From Branchinecta lynchi (lineage: Eukaryota; Arthropoda; Branchiopoda; Anostraca; Branchinectidae): 64,000 nucleotides of DNA. The stretch spans positions 12,276,212 to 12,340,211 of the forward strand of contig JAKZAP010000021.1 of the NCBI GenBank assembly GCA_023053575.1. The letters are read 5' to 3'. Both the position numbers and the translations under genes were made by a program. The notes beneath the pieces are model-generated. The model was not told where the DNA came from and made no database searches. It worked only from the letters and a program-made list of their open reading frames with translations. Positions within the stretch are counted from its first letter, which is position 1. Every line of letters starts with the position of its first letter. Shown one piece after another: positions 1 through 11,400 of this stretch.

Positions 1-793
1 CCTTTGGCTCAAAGTTCAGGTCGAGTTCGAAGATGGGCTCTGTAGCCCTATATTTGAGGTTGGGGGAGGGGTTTCAAATAAAGGGGAATTTTGTTTTAAA
101 GCTATTGAGATAGTTGATGTAGGGGTAAGGAGACATGCTGAGTCTGAATATGAAATTTATTTTCTCGCCGGACAATTAGTTCCGGTGAAGAAAAAACTGA
201 AGAATTTGTTAAAAGTAAAAAAGTTTTATTTGAATTTGATAAGATGTTTGATTTATAAAAATACATGTTGAATTCGCACATGACAATCAGTTTCTCATCG
301 GACGTATAGATCGATCGGAATCCGGCTGAAACAGGAAAATTTGTTAAAAGTAAAAGTTTAATCTGAAGTTGATCAGAGGGTTGGATGTAGGGGTAAGGAG
401 ACATGCTGAATTCGTTTTTTAGCTTTAGTTTTTTGCCAGACAAGTAGTTTGTCCGGAATCCGGCCGAAACCGGAAGTTGGGCAGAAGTAAGGAAGGAAGC
501 AGATACGACGTAGGCTATAGGGTACACCATATGCTGAATCCGTATCTGAATATTTGACATCGCAAAACGGATATCTGAAAATATCTGAACTTGTTGAAAT
601 TCAGCTGGCGTATCCGGTTTGCACTGTCAAATATGAACTTGGTCTTCTCCGATTATTTCCATTGGCCTTAACCTGTTTGGAAATTTTAAAAACAAAACTG
701 TTTAAGAAGTCTGTTGAAGACCGAATATCTACAAGACCGAATTGTCGGGAGCAAATATTAAGATTTTGTGATCCCATCGAAACCTTTGGTCTT
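1..793 (+). repeat. Family A element, left end outside window
   Basis: The copy enters from the left edge in the conserved 'GATGGGCTCTGTAGCCCTA' leader, runs through several degenerate units of about 135 bp (GGAATCCGGC..AAACCGG, then GACATGCTGA), and ends in the family's right end (CCTTTGGTCTTGTT). A short family D hairpin lies inside at about 556-640; its arms match TATCCG..TTTGCAC..GTCAAATAT. Another A copy near 30.9 kb carries the same insertion, so the two share a subfamily. No coding potential. Confidence 0.75.
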
Positions 794-870
794 GTTACTT
801 ATGATTCCGTTCCATTAATTACTCCGCTTTTGAAAATGGTGGGTCAAAAATAAATTACTTACTTACTTGT
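794..870 (+). repeat. SINE/LINE-like 3' tail with TTAC microsatellite
   Basis: A short stretch ending in TCAAAAATAAATTACTTACTTACTTG. The same tail is at about 4650-4700 (+), 25420-25470 (-) and 9690-9800 (-). It looks like the 3' end of a retroposed family that ends in a TTAC simple repeat. Confidence 0.55.
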
Positions 871-939
871 TAGAAAATTGAATCTGTGATCACAGGTTCA
901 CTACATCGAACAGTTTCGAGCATGAGGGGACCCTTGCAA

Positions 940-1450
940 CTTGAAACCCTGAAAAGCAAAACAGCCATTGGAGACGGAATGCTTTAACAAGATTCATGTA
1001 TTTGCAAACAGTGGAAATCAGATTACTTTGATGTGGGTCCTGGAACACTCTGGCATCCCAGGGAACGAGGAAGCTGGTGCGCTAGGAAAGAAAGCTACCA
1101 AAAGAATTACGTATGGACCTGAACCCTTCATTACCATTTCTGAAAGCAGGTGGAAAACAAAAATCTGGGGATGGGTGAATAAACAAGTAGACAAAAGGTG
1201 GAAAAACTGCGTGGATTGTCGAGCCGCGTGCAGTTTAATACCCATGCGCAGCGAGCCGATGAGAAGAAGGGTAGTGGGATCCGGAGAATCACCCAGGATG
1301 TTACTGGAATTGGAAACCTTGGAAAGCGTAATTCAAATACAGGAAAAATTGAATCGTCAGTATGTACACATTATGAAATAGACGAAGAAACTAATACACT
1401 TTGTTCAAGATTGCCCAGCCTAGACAAGGCCAAGATTGGAAGTATTCCAC
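940..1450 (+). pseudogene. LINE RNase H-like fragment (degenerate)
   Basis: Positions 968-1380 read as a protein with the signature of a retrotransposon RNase H C-terminal half: WVLEHSGIPGNEEAGAL, then a Lys-rich KKATKR stretch, a PEPF motif, and a W-K pattern. In such enzymes the H-S-G-x-x-G-N-E-x-A motif surrounds catalytic residues. There is no RNase H start and no intact RT upstream. About 73 bases (944-1013) recur at 1454-1526, so this is a rearranged relic. It is inactive. Confidence 0.7.
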
Positions 1451-1453
1451 TCT

Positions 1454-2060
1454 CTTGAAACCCCGAAAAGCAAACAGCCATTGGAGACGGAATGCTTTAA
1501 CAACATTAACGTATTTGCAAACAATGGTCCTTTTCAAGGACCTGAGTAACATCGGGTTATCTATTAATCTGGAGAAGTCTCAATATATGTGTTTTAATCC
1601 GCCTAAAGGTTCTTCTTCTACCCTTAAAGTCACAAACAGCCTTCTGCAACCACAAAGCTCAATCAAGTGGTTGGGAATTTCAGTTTCAACAACCCTCAGA
1701 AAAATGTGCGAATCAGCTGTTCTTTCAACTGCAAACGCGACGAGGATGGGTTATGGAAAAATCGTTCCAAACAGAGCCAGGTACAACCGACGAGGTCTAG
1801 TAAAAATCTAGACAAGCTTTTGCTCCTCCTCTGTGCTTGTTTGTAGCCGATTCTCAGGAAAAAAGACACCAGTCGAATGCGGTCATGTTTTTTCAAATAA
1901 TCCGTTTTCTTCTGTACCTTCCTCGTCGCATGCGCTATCACCGAATCATGGAGAAGTTTTATGTCTTGGACCCAATTGTCAAGCTGAAAGAAATAGTGGA
2001 CATCTGCCACCATCCAACCGCCTTCCTGCCCATTGCCCAATGCGCCTGCTAATGCAGTAA
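1454..2060 (+). pseudogene. LINE reverse-transcriptase-like fragment (degenerate)
   Basis: The reading at about 1520-1730 gives FKDLSNIGLSINLEKSQYM followed by a segment ending IKWLGI. This is the region of non-LTR reverse transcriptases after the catalytic YADD box (L-x-I-N-x-E-K-S, then I-K-x-L-G). The catalytic box is not seen. The RT piece lies downstream of the RNase H piece, the reverse of the normal order, and follows a 73-base direct repeat, so the locus was rearranged after insertion. The stretch to about 2060 stays open in short frames but has no recognisable motif. Confidence 0.65.
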
Positions 2061-2175
2061 ATTTGTTGTTCTTTTCGAGTTTCGTTGTGTTTCTTGTTTA
2101 GCGTTCGTTTATCTTTTGCTGCTGTTGTAGATTTTGTGTACCCAATGTATTTCTTGGCAAGCGCTCATTTACCTT

Positions 2176-3186
2176 TTTGGGATCCCAAAACGTAAGGAGG
2201 GATACCTATGACATCGCAAAAGTTGTCCGTCCGTCCGTCTGTAAGCACGATAACTCTCGAAGGGAATGAGATATTTTGATGAAACTGGGTGTGAGGATTT
2301 TTTAGGTCAAGGGTAAGGTCGAGTTCGTAGATGGGCTCTGTAGCCCTATATTTGGGGGTGGGGGGGGGTCAAATTAAGGGACAAATAAAGTATTTTTAAA
2401 CAGTTATCAATTTCTCGCCGGACAAGTAGTTCGTCCGGAATCCGGCAAAAACCGGAAAGCTTGTTAAAAGTAAAAGTTTCATTTGGAGTTGATTAAATGT
2501 TTGATTAAGGGGTAAGAAGACATGCTGAGCACGGTGAAAACCATTTTCTCGCTGGGCGAGTAGTTCGTCCGGAATCCGGCAAAAACCGGAAAGTTGGTTA
2601 AAAGTAAAAGTTTCATTTGAAGTTGATTAAATGTTTGATTTAGGGGTAAAAAGACATGCTGATCATGATGGTGAAAATCATTTTCTCGCTGGACAAGTAG
2701 TTCGTCCGGGATAAGTAGTTCGTCCGGGATCCGGCCAAAACTGGAAAGTTAGTTTGAAGTAACAGTTTCATTTGAAGTTGATTAAATGTTTGATTTAGGG
2801 GTAAGAAGACATGCTGAACCCGATGGTGAAAACCATTTTCTCGCCGGACAACTAAAGTCAAAGTTTTATTTAAAGTTGATTAGATGTTCTGTATATGGAT
2901 AAGGATTAGGAGATACGCCTGTTTCGTTTCTGAATTTTCTTTTTCCGCTGGACTAGTAGTTCGCTCGGAATTCGGGCGAAACCGCAAAGTTGGCAGTAGT
3001 AAAGCAGGAAGTTTCGGTCAGTATCGTCAAAATAGATATGGCTTATAGAGGTATAGATAGGTAGGTAGATAGAATATCTGAACTCGGTTTTCTCTGACGA
3101 TTAGCCTGACGAAGACAAGACCCAATTGTCTGGATCAAATCTTAGATTTTTGGGATCCCGTCGACACCTTTGGTCTTGTTTTGTAT
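2176..3186 (+). repeat. Family A element, full-length copy
   Basis: It starts with TTTTTGGGATCCCAAAACG, then CGTAAG, GATACCTATGACATCGCAAA and a CCGT-rich run. The conserved leader and at least three internal units of about 135 bp follow. The right end is GGGATCCCGTCGACACCTTTGGTCTTG. It is one of the most complete copies here and a useful reference for the family. It has no transposase or other ORF. Confidence 0.8.
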
Positions 3187-3250
3187 GTACTGTGCAAATG
3201 CCTTATTACTAGGCTGCATGTAATAAATTCATTCATTCATTCATTCTTTG
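3187..3250 (+). repeat. Retroposon-like tail with ATTC microsatellite
   Basis: AATAAATTCATTCATTCATTCATTC follows the right end of family A. It looks like the simple-repeat 3' end of a LINE or SINE. Confidence 0.5.
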
Positions 3251-4556
3251 AGTGTCGATTTCCATGAGGTAGTGAGAACTGTTCAGGTACCTTCAGTTGA
3301 CATGAAGGTTAGATACAAAGTGGTAGAATGAGTGATGTTATCATCAGTTGTATTTTAGAGTGATGTTCCACCATCAGTTGTGAATGGATTGAGACAAAGG
3401 GCCATTTGTTGCCTTAGTTTCAGCTAGATTGTGTTGGCCCGAAACAGACGACGTGTAGATTTATGTTCGTTGAATAATCTGCATACCAATATTGTAATGT
3501 AAAGTAACGTTTATTTTTGACCCACCGTACAGGGAAGAGAAAATGATGGAGCATATAAAAAATAAAATAGAAAAAAGACCACACAACAAAGATAAAAAAA
3601 AGGGAAAATCACACTAATATTTATAAAAAAAATTCAGTTCTATTTGTGCTGATGCTTGCGTCCAACTTCGTGCGCACCACGGCCTCATCCGGCTTTTTCA
3701 TCGAGTGTTTTTGAGATTTTTTTCTTCGTTACTCCACCTGTTAAACTTCTACAGTGGGTCAGAAATAACTATTATTACTATTGTTATTATTAAACATTTG
3801 TCTTTCTTTTTGGTTTTCCTGCTGAGGATCGGCCATATACTTCCTAATCGCCCGGCTAGATTCATCCCATGGGCAAATCGCAGCCTTCTCATAGTTCATT
3901 TATACTATGTATTTTTTTAAGGAGTTGTCAGAACATTAGAAAATAGGAAAAATGGGAAAACTGTTATACCAATTAAATTTTTTGAAATAAAAACAGGTTT
4001 ATTCAAAGTCAGCTTGGGCTCAATATTTAAAAACAGGTTTATTGCGATTGGGTGTATACCGCCCTTTATGTTCCAAGCAGGATATTGAGATCAGTTAAAA
4101 GAGTAGGGACCCTCTTTTTTGTAATTCAGTAAAAAATTCACTTTCATTTTTCTATTTATTTACCTTCCTTTAACTTTAAAAATAGACAAGCAGAGTTAAA
4201 AAGGAAATAGACGAACACCAACTATAGGTTTGCCATACCTTACCTTTCGACCTTAGTTCCTCCTGCAGTTCCAGAGGCGCTTAGGGCATCCAAGAAGAGC
4301 CTCGAGAAGAGCCGCCAGTCGTCTCTCCTATAGGAGAGAAACCAAATAGACGATTCTCCTGTAGGAGAGACGACAAGGGCAGCTGCCCGTACTCTTCCCA
4401 TTCGGGTTGGACAGACGTGTTGATATATCGAAATCAACATCGAAATTATGTCATAATCATACATTGACGGAGAAGTTCAAAATTCAAGATGCAAGTGCTA
4501 CCCTTTTGAATGTTTCCTCGTAGCTTTCAAGAATCATGGACGACAGGGCCCAACCA
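3251..4556. other. Gap: no gene seen
   Basis: AT-rich sequence with homopolymer runs. A family D fragment lies at about 3985-4040 (GTTTATTCAAAGTCAGCTTG). A small inverted repeat at about 4318-4376 has arms CGTCTCTCCT-AGGAGAGACG. No convincing exon. Confidence 0.5.
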
Positions 4557-4700
4557 GCACACGACGTCGTCCACTGTTCCCTGACCGAAGATTAAAAATT
4601 AAGTGTCTTTTTCTGTGTTTGTATGTGTTTTGTTTACTTTCTTCATTTACTCCCGCCTTTCCGAAATGGCGGGTCATAAATAAATTACTTACTTACTTAT
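4557..4700 (+). repeat. SINE-like element with TTAC tail
   Basis: The run GAAGATTAAAAATTAAGTGT..TTTACTCCCGCCTTTCC..GGCGGGTCATAAATAAATTACTTACTTAC is found in reverse complement at about 25414-25560 and in part at 9700-9800 and 45100-45240. This is a dispersed retroposon family. Confidence 0.6.
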
Positions 4701-5175
4701 TATGGAGATCCGACTGGTAGCACACTGGTAGGTACGGCGAAGAGTGTTCTTCGTTCGCCCTCTTCGTCTGGATCTTTACAATATATAATTTTACAAATGG
4801 CCCTTCCGAGGTCGGTACAAATATATCTTTATTTACAGACAAATATATCATTAACACTTCCCGCTGCTGAGAGCAGAGCTCAAGCGCAGACGAAAAAGGA
4901 AGTAAAACCAAAAATAAAATAAAAAATAGAAATAATAAAAAATAGAAATAACGAATCGTATCCACTAATATCCATCCGCTAAATGATCATGCAGCTAGTC
5001 GAAAGCAAGGCCAAGACACAGTCACAATTTAACAAAAATAAATATATAAAGAAGAAATAAAAGTAGACAAAGATTGAAATATCGATAAATTTTATGTAAA
5101 TAACAAAATATATAAACCTAAGGCAGAATTTCGCCACTGATTCCAAAGCTAACCTAACCTTCTCTTCCCTTCCAG
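4701..5175. other. Gap: intron sequence upstream of the first visible exon
   Basis: AT-rich, with no repeat that I recognise. It ends in a pyrimidine-rich tract and acceptor (CTTCTCTTCCCTTCCAG) at 5175. Confidence 0.5.
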
Positions 5176-5411
5176 GAATACGACATCCCCGACCTTGCCT
5201 CCCGTCCGTCTAGCCAATCATCGAGTTCATCAGAAGAACTTCAGAGGAACCCGCCAGAAGGCCAGGAATCGTCTGAAAGCTCCTGCCCGTCTCAGCTGTC
5301 GGTGACATCTAGCGTGCATAAGGTGGAGCTGATGGTTGAGAAATTGCTCAAGGGTGTCGCGTTCTGCCATGGGGAGTTGGAGGCAAAAAAAGAAGCTGTC
5401 ATCCTCGAAAG
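5176..5411 (+). CDS. Coiled-coil gene, exon a
   Basis: Acceptor CTTCCCTTCCAG, donor AG|GTAAGT. It codes for 78 residues plus two bases. It opens EYDIPDLASRPSSQSSSSSE and passes into a helix with ELMVEKLLKG and GELEAKKEAVILE. A 13-C run begins just after the donor. Confidence 0.8.
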
Positions 5412-8400
5412 GTAAGTTTACCCCCCCCCCCCCTCCCCACCCTGTCACTAGCATACCTGCAGTACAAGATGCATAAACGCCTGACGGTGTCCAGCAATGT
5501 GCCACGATAATGGTCATATAGGTAGTTACATAATGACAACGCCTTTGTCGAGGTTGATACGATATCGATATATATCGACGATACACGATATCGACGATAT
5601 ACGATATCGTATCAACCTCACGATATCGTATCAACCTCCACAGAGGTGTATCGAGTGGTTTTCCTCAAAAACTGAAAGGTAAAATCTGGCTTTCACGCCC
5701 TCCCCACCCCGTCAGTAGCATACCCGCAGTACAAGATGGATAAACGCCTTAAGGTTCCAGCAACGTGCTACAAAAATGGCCATATAGGTAGTTACATAAT
5801 GACGACGCCTTTTGTCGAGGCTGATACAATATCGTATCAACCTTCACAGAGGTGTATCGAGTGGTGTTTCCTCAAAAACTGAAAGGTAGAATCTGGCCTT
5901 TAAAAATTAAATAAAAACAATTACAAGAGTGTTGCATGAAGCTGCCCTTACTATGGCACCGCCCACCCCCCAATTGGCCATGGTACATGATCCTGCCACC
6001 TTGGATCATGAAGCTGCCACCCCAGAAAAATCATGCAAATTCCAAGAAAACAGAAAATTTTGTTATTTGCAAAAGGTCAAGGAACCTCTCTGACCAAACA
6101 GCTGGCCTCTAACTTCACCATGTAGCAAAATACTATTTTTAGCAAAGTGGGCGACTTCATGATCACTTGGGTGCCTACATTCTTTCGTGTTCTCTAGCTT
6201 AGCCTTGAACAATTACAAGTAAACTATGGTACCAGCAGAAAGTGAAGGTTCTAAGCTTCCTTTCAGGATACTCCACTGAATTTTATATCAAGCTTTACTC
6301 CTTTTCCCTAAGTCATTTCCCAAAAATAGGAGTTTAGGGTGGCGGCTTCACGCAGCACTCCTGTACTTTCAGGAAGAAAAAACACTAAAAAGCATTTATT
6401 CAAACAACGTTTACAACGGATACGTCAGCTACGATTCTTCATCAGCGAGCCTGACGAGGACCCTTGCCAAGAAGGGCCGAAATATCGCTGATTAAGAATC
6501 GTAGCTGACGTATCCGCTGTAAACATTGTTTGAATAAATGTTTCAAAGTCAGCTTGGGCTCAAAGAATATTTATTATAAAGCATTACATAAAAAAAACTG
6601 TTTAAAAAGCGTTAAACATTACTTTCTGTTCAGAAAGTTACAACAGTCAACTTACCTTCATCTCGGATCGATATCGGTATAACAAGCGCGATTTCAGGAG
6701 TTAACCTTTAATATCTTCTAGGGACCAGCTGGTACTCAACCTCAACGCTGCCCACCAGAAGCTCCGTGAGGCCCAGGATGAACTGATTCGCCGATCTCAA
6801 GTTGAATCAAAACTAAGGAGGGAACTTCAAGGGGCACACTCCCTCCTTTCAGCCAAACATTCCAGAGCCAACGAGGACTTGAAAGTAATCGAGGTAAAAA
6901 AAAACTTGATTTGAGAGATACCCTTTTTGGGATCCCAAAACGTAAGCGGATGGATACCTATGATATCGCAAAAATGTCCGTCTGTAACTCTCGAAGGGAA
7001 TGAGATATTTTGATGAAACTTGTGTGAGGATTCATTGGGTCAAGGGTAAGGTCAAGTTCGTAGATGGGTTCTGTAGCCCTACTTTTAAGGGTCGGGGAGG
7101 GGGTTCAAATTAAGGGACAAACAAAATATTTTTAAACAGCTAATGTGATAGTCGATTGCGGGGTAAGAAGGCATTTTGAGTACGATAGTGAAAACCAGTT
7201 TCTCGCCGGACAAGTAGTTCGTCCGGAATCCGGCAAAAACCGGAAAGCTGGTTAAAAGTAAAAGTTTTATTTGAAGTTGATTAAATGTTCGTTTTAGGGG
7301 TAAAAAGTGCTAAAGTGCTCTCAACAGCTAACACTTTAGATGTAAGCTGTCATGAATTTCGAACGTTACGCAAAAAAAATGTGATGCACACAAACAGAAA
7401 CACCGCCGAAAAAATATCTGCTGACTTTTTTGTTTATCATCACGATATTGGAAAATTAAGCAGATGTTTTTTCAGCGTTTTTTTTTACTCTTCCTGACAA
7501 TGCTTGTTTTGCATAATGTTTAGTATGCACAACCTTTGCAAAATCATAACAGAAATCATCCCAAGTGTTATCTAACTTCTGACAGTGTAGCAGCACGTTC
7601 TATACACTAGACCTAGAGTAGAATATCTAGTGCATGTGCTCCTAGAACCCATCAAGTTTAATTGGAATCTGAATACTTCGGGAAAAGTTCAGCCCTCCCC
7701 ATTCATCTCCCCCAAAGAGGTCGTATGCGGTCCAGACAACAAATGGCAGATCTAGTGCCCATGACCTATCTACCTTCCAAGTTGCATCACTGTCCCTCCC
7801 CTTTTGGTCCTATCACCAGATTTCCGAGTTCGGACATGTAAACATAATATATCGGGCTTCTGCTTCTACCACCCATTCGAATCGGATCACCGGTTCGCAA
7901 CTTGCGAGGGTCACACGATTCCGGATTACCACTCCCTCCGCCCCGCACGGATGACCGGATCCGGGAAATGAATTTTGTATGCCTTCCAAATTTCAACATC
8001 CTGTCTTACGTGGAAGTGAACGAACTAGTTAAAGTGACTTCGAGGGACAGACGTTACGATCCATCGCTATGTGGCAATTGAGCCGAAGGCTGCAAGTGCC
8101 ATACAGAAATGACGTGAGTTGCTAGAAAAAAGTGTCTGAAGCCCGTCCGTCTCAACCATTATCCATTTTCCGCAAGGGATCGATCGCGGTACGGTATTAA
8201 CAGTCTTGTTAAAGCACAACTCTTACTAAAACTATCTTTTCAAGATGAAATGGCTTTATAAGATGAAAAATTTTGTTTTCAAAAATACCATTACTTTCCA
8301 CGAAAAGTTAGCTATTTTCTTGTTAGCGCTTGGCAACTCTATACAGCCTCCCTCTGTCCGATGCGGTGGCGATATGCAAAATATTTAAAAAGTAAACGCG

Positions 8401-11400
8401 CTTTGGTTAAAAAGTGGGAAACCAACCAAAGCAAAAGAAGTCAAACAGAAGGAGGTCTACCATGTCTTCCAAAATGAACAAGACCAAAGGTGTTGATGGG
8501 ATCCCAACAATCTAATATCTGATTCAGACAATAGGGTCTTGTCTTCGCCAGATCCAGTCTTCGCCAGGCTAATCATCAGAGAAAACCAAGTTCAGATATA
8601 CCTCTATAAGCCATATCTATTTTGACGATACTGACCGAGACTTCCTGCTTTGCTTCTGCCAAGTTTCCGGTTTCGCCCGAATTCCGAGCAAACTACTAGT
8701 CCAGAAAAAAAAAAAATTCAGAAACAAATCCAGCGTCAAATCCCTATAAAGAACATCTAATCAACTTTGAATAGAAGATTGACTTAAAAATAAAAAAAAA
8801 TCCGGTTACAACCGGATTCCGGACTAATTATATGTCCGGGTAAAAAATGATTGTCATATACAGACTCGGCCTCTCTTCTTACTCCTTAATATGTCATCTA
8901 ACCAAACTTTTGCTTTTAACATATTTTCCGGTTTGGGCCGGATTCCGGGCGAATTAGTTGTCCGGCGAGAAAATGGTTTTCACCATCGTGTTCACCATGT
9001 CTTTTTACCCCTATATCGAACATCAACTTCAAATGAAACTTTTACTTTTAACCAACTTTCCAGTTTTTGCCGGATTCCGGACGAACTACTTGTTCGGCGA
9101 GAAAATGGTTTTCATCTAAATCGACCATTTAATCGACTTCATATAAAACTTTTACTTTAACCAACTTTCTGGTTTTCGCCGGACTAATCGTCCGGGGAGA
9201 AAATGGTTTTACACTATCGTGCTCAGCATGCCTTCTTACACCATAATCGACTTTCACATTAGCTGTTTAAAAATATTTTGTTTTTCTCTTATTGTGAACC
9301 CCCTCCCCACCCCTAAATGTAGAGCTACAGAGCCCATCTACGAACTTGACCTTACCCTTGACCGAATGAATCTTCACACCAAGTTTCATCAACATTTCTC
9401 ATTCCCTTCGAGAGTTATTGCGCGCACAGACGAACAGACGGACAACTTTTAGGTATCCCTCCACTTACGTTTTGGGATCCCAAAAACTAATACTTTGGAG
9501 CTTCGCATGTCCTTATTTGTGAAAGAGATGTTGACGGACCTTGAAGCGTCAGCGAAATTTGCATTGCGTGACTCTCAAAACTCGGCTAGGCCCAAAAACA
9601 GCTAAAGTCGTAGGTACAAAACGAAATGGCGAAAGGTGGGGATTCCATAATCTTATAATCCCAAAAAGGAGCTAGGGATAATAAATAAGTAATTATTTAT
9701 TTATTTATTATTATTATTTATTTATAACCCGCCGTTTTCAGAAAGCGGAGTAAATGAAGAAAGTAAATAAAACACATAATATGAAGACAGAATAAGCAAG
9801 AAGGTCCTTTAAATGTGTAACCGATTTTTGTTTGTTTGTTTCTGCATTTGGCTACCCGTAATTGTTGAGGAATATCGTATGTTATTGAAAAAAAAGGACA
9901 AACGGTACAAAGAACATATAGTGTAGTCTTCAGTTGTGCTTTAAGCATTAAAGGTTACTATTTGTAGAAACTGTCCACGGAGGCCACTGCGCTCCGGGAG
10001 CAGCTCAACTTATCGGGAAACTATGACGATCTCAACAACCCTGTAAGTTGAAGTGGTGCGTTACCCCTAGTTTATAAGCATGTGCCATTTTTGTTTCATC
10101 ATACCCAAAGAGGAGGTTCTCACTGCTCAGATTCCTTTTCCTGCGAGCCCCGATTTGAACAAAAAATAAGGATTTTTCCTTGTCTGGAAATCCTGCGAAG
10201 TTTTCAGATCACTTCGCAGACTTCGGAGCAAACGGGTTTCGGAATATTTTGCCGGTAGAAATCTGACCTTATATTTTTTAAGAGAAATCATTTTCTATAG
10301 AAGGAAAATAATCCCTTGTTTGCTTGTTGTTGCCGAGGGGAAAATGTCCGTGCAGTGAGAATCTGAATACTTCTTGAGCCCAGGTTGACTGGGTAACATA
10401 TACAGCGAGCGTACCCTTCTAACAATAGTAACTATTAGTTACTATTTTCGTTGCAACCTCGTGAAAAGTTACTACGCTGACCGTTCTAACCTTCTAGAAA
10501 TAGTAACTATTTGCTTACCATACTCGGGAACGTAGTAAGCGTGGTTACTAGTCATTTCTGTAACGTGATGGTTGGATTCATCCGTGGCACGATATTTTGC
10601 TGGAAAAAAAAAATACGTTCAAGCCTTCCCACCAAAAAGCCAGAAGTTCGTTTCATGCGTAGTAACTAGCAAGTAGGGTGGAACATGCGCATAATAAACA
10701 ATGGCTAAGATCGGAAAGTCAGCGACGATCTTCGTCAGCGAAATTTGATATTTTGATTGCACGTTCGTTTCTTCCGATCCGGCAACAACCTGACGAGAAC
10801 CTTTGCTAAGAAGGGCCGAAATATTGCTTAGAAACATCGTAGCTGACTTTCCATTTTTAGTCATTGTTCGATATAGTGAGAAACTTCCTAAGCCGTTTTT
10901 CAGTGCTTGCTTTTTTTCTTCTTTTTTTCGTCTCGTTTTTGTTGCAACAGTGCTGCCGCATCGCTGCTGCAGCACTTATGTGCGTTTTTGGATTCACTTT
11001 CTTCTTGGTTCAAGCGGAAGCACCTTGCAGGGAAGCACGGACTTGGTCGGTGAGCAAGTCAGTGATTCTCGAGAAGTGCTGCCGTCTTCCTCGGAAGCAC
11101 TGTAGTGCAAAAACGGATGTAGAAAGAATCAGCGGAGAAGTGGACCTGCAGCATGCAACAAAAACGAGGCTCTGGGCCAAAAATGAATGGTGCGAACAGT
11201 ACGAATTGTTTGGCCAGTCTTTAAAGCATCCACAATCCTTATGTCACCTTCATTCTAGTTTCCTGTTCCCAAAAATAGCTTTTCGCTAGGATTCTCCCTT
11301 ATATTTCAGTCTTGAGAGTAGCTTGTGCCCTCGCTTTTGCCCCAGGCACAACTTTCCGTTCGAGTTAGGTGTTCCTTTGCTAAAATTTTTACTTCCTGAT

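Noticed and set aside
968..1811. Active LINE
   Set aside because: RNase H and RT fragments are in reversed order, lack the catalytic boxes and carry a direct repeat between them. They are relics.
10864..11289. 141-codon frame with hydrophobic start
   Set aside because: It lies in an intron of the coiled-coil gene next to a family D hairpin, with poly-T coding for the hydrophobic stretch and no domain.
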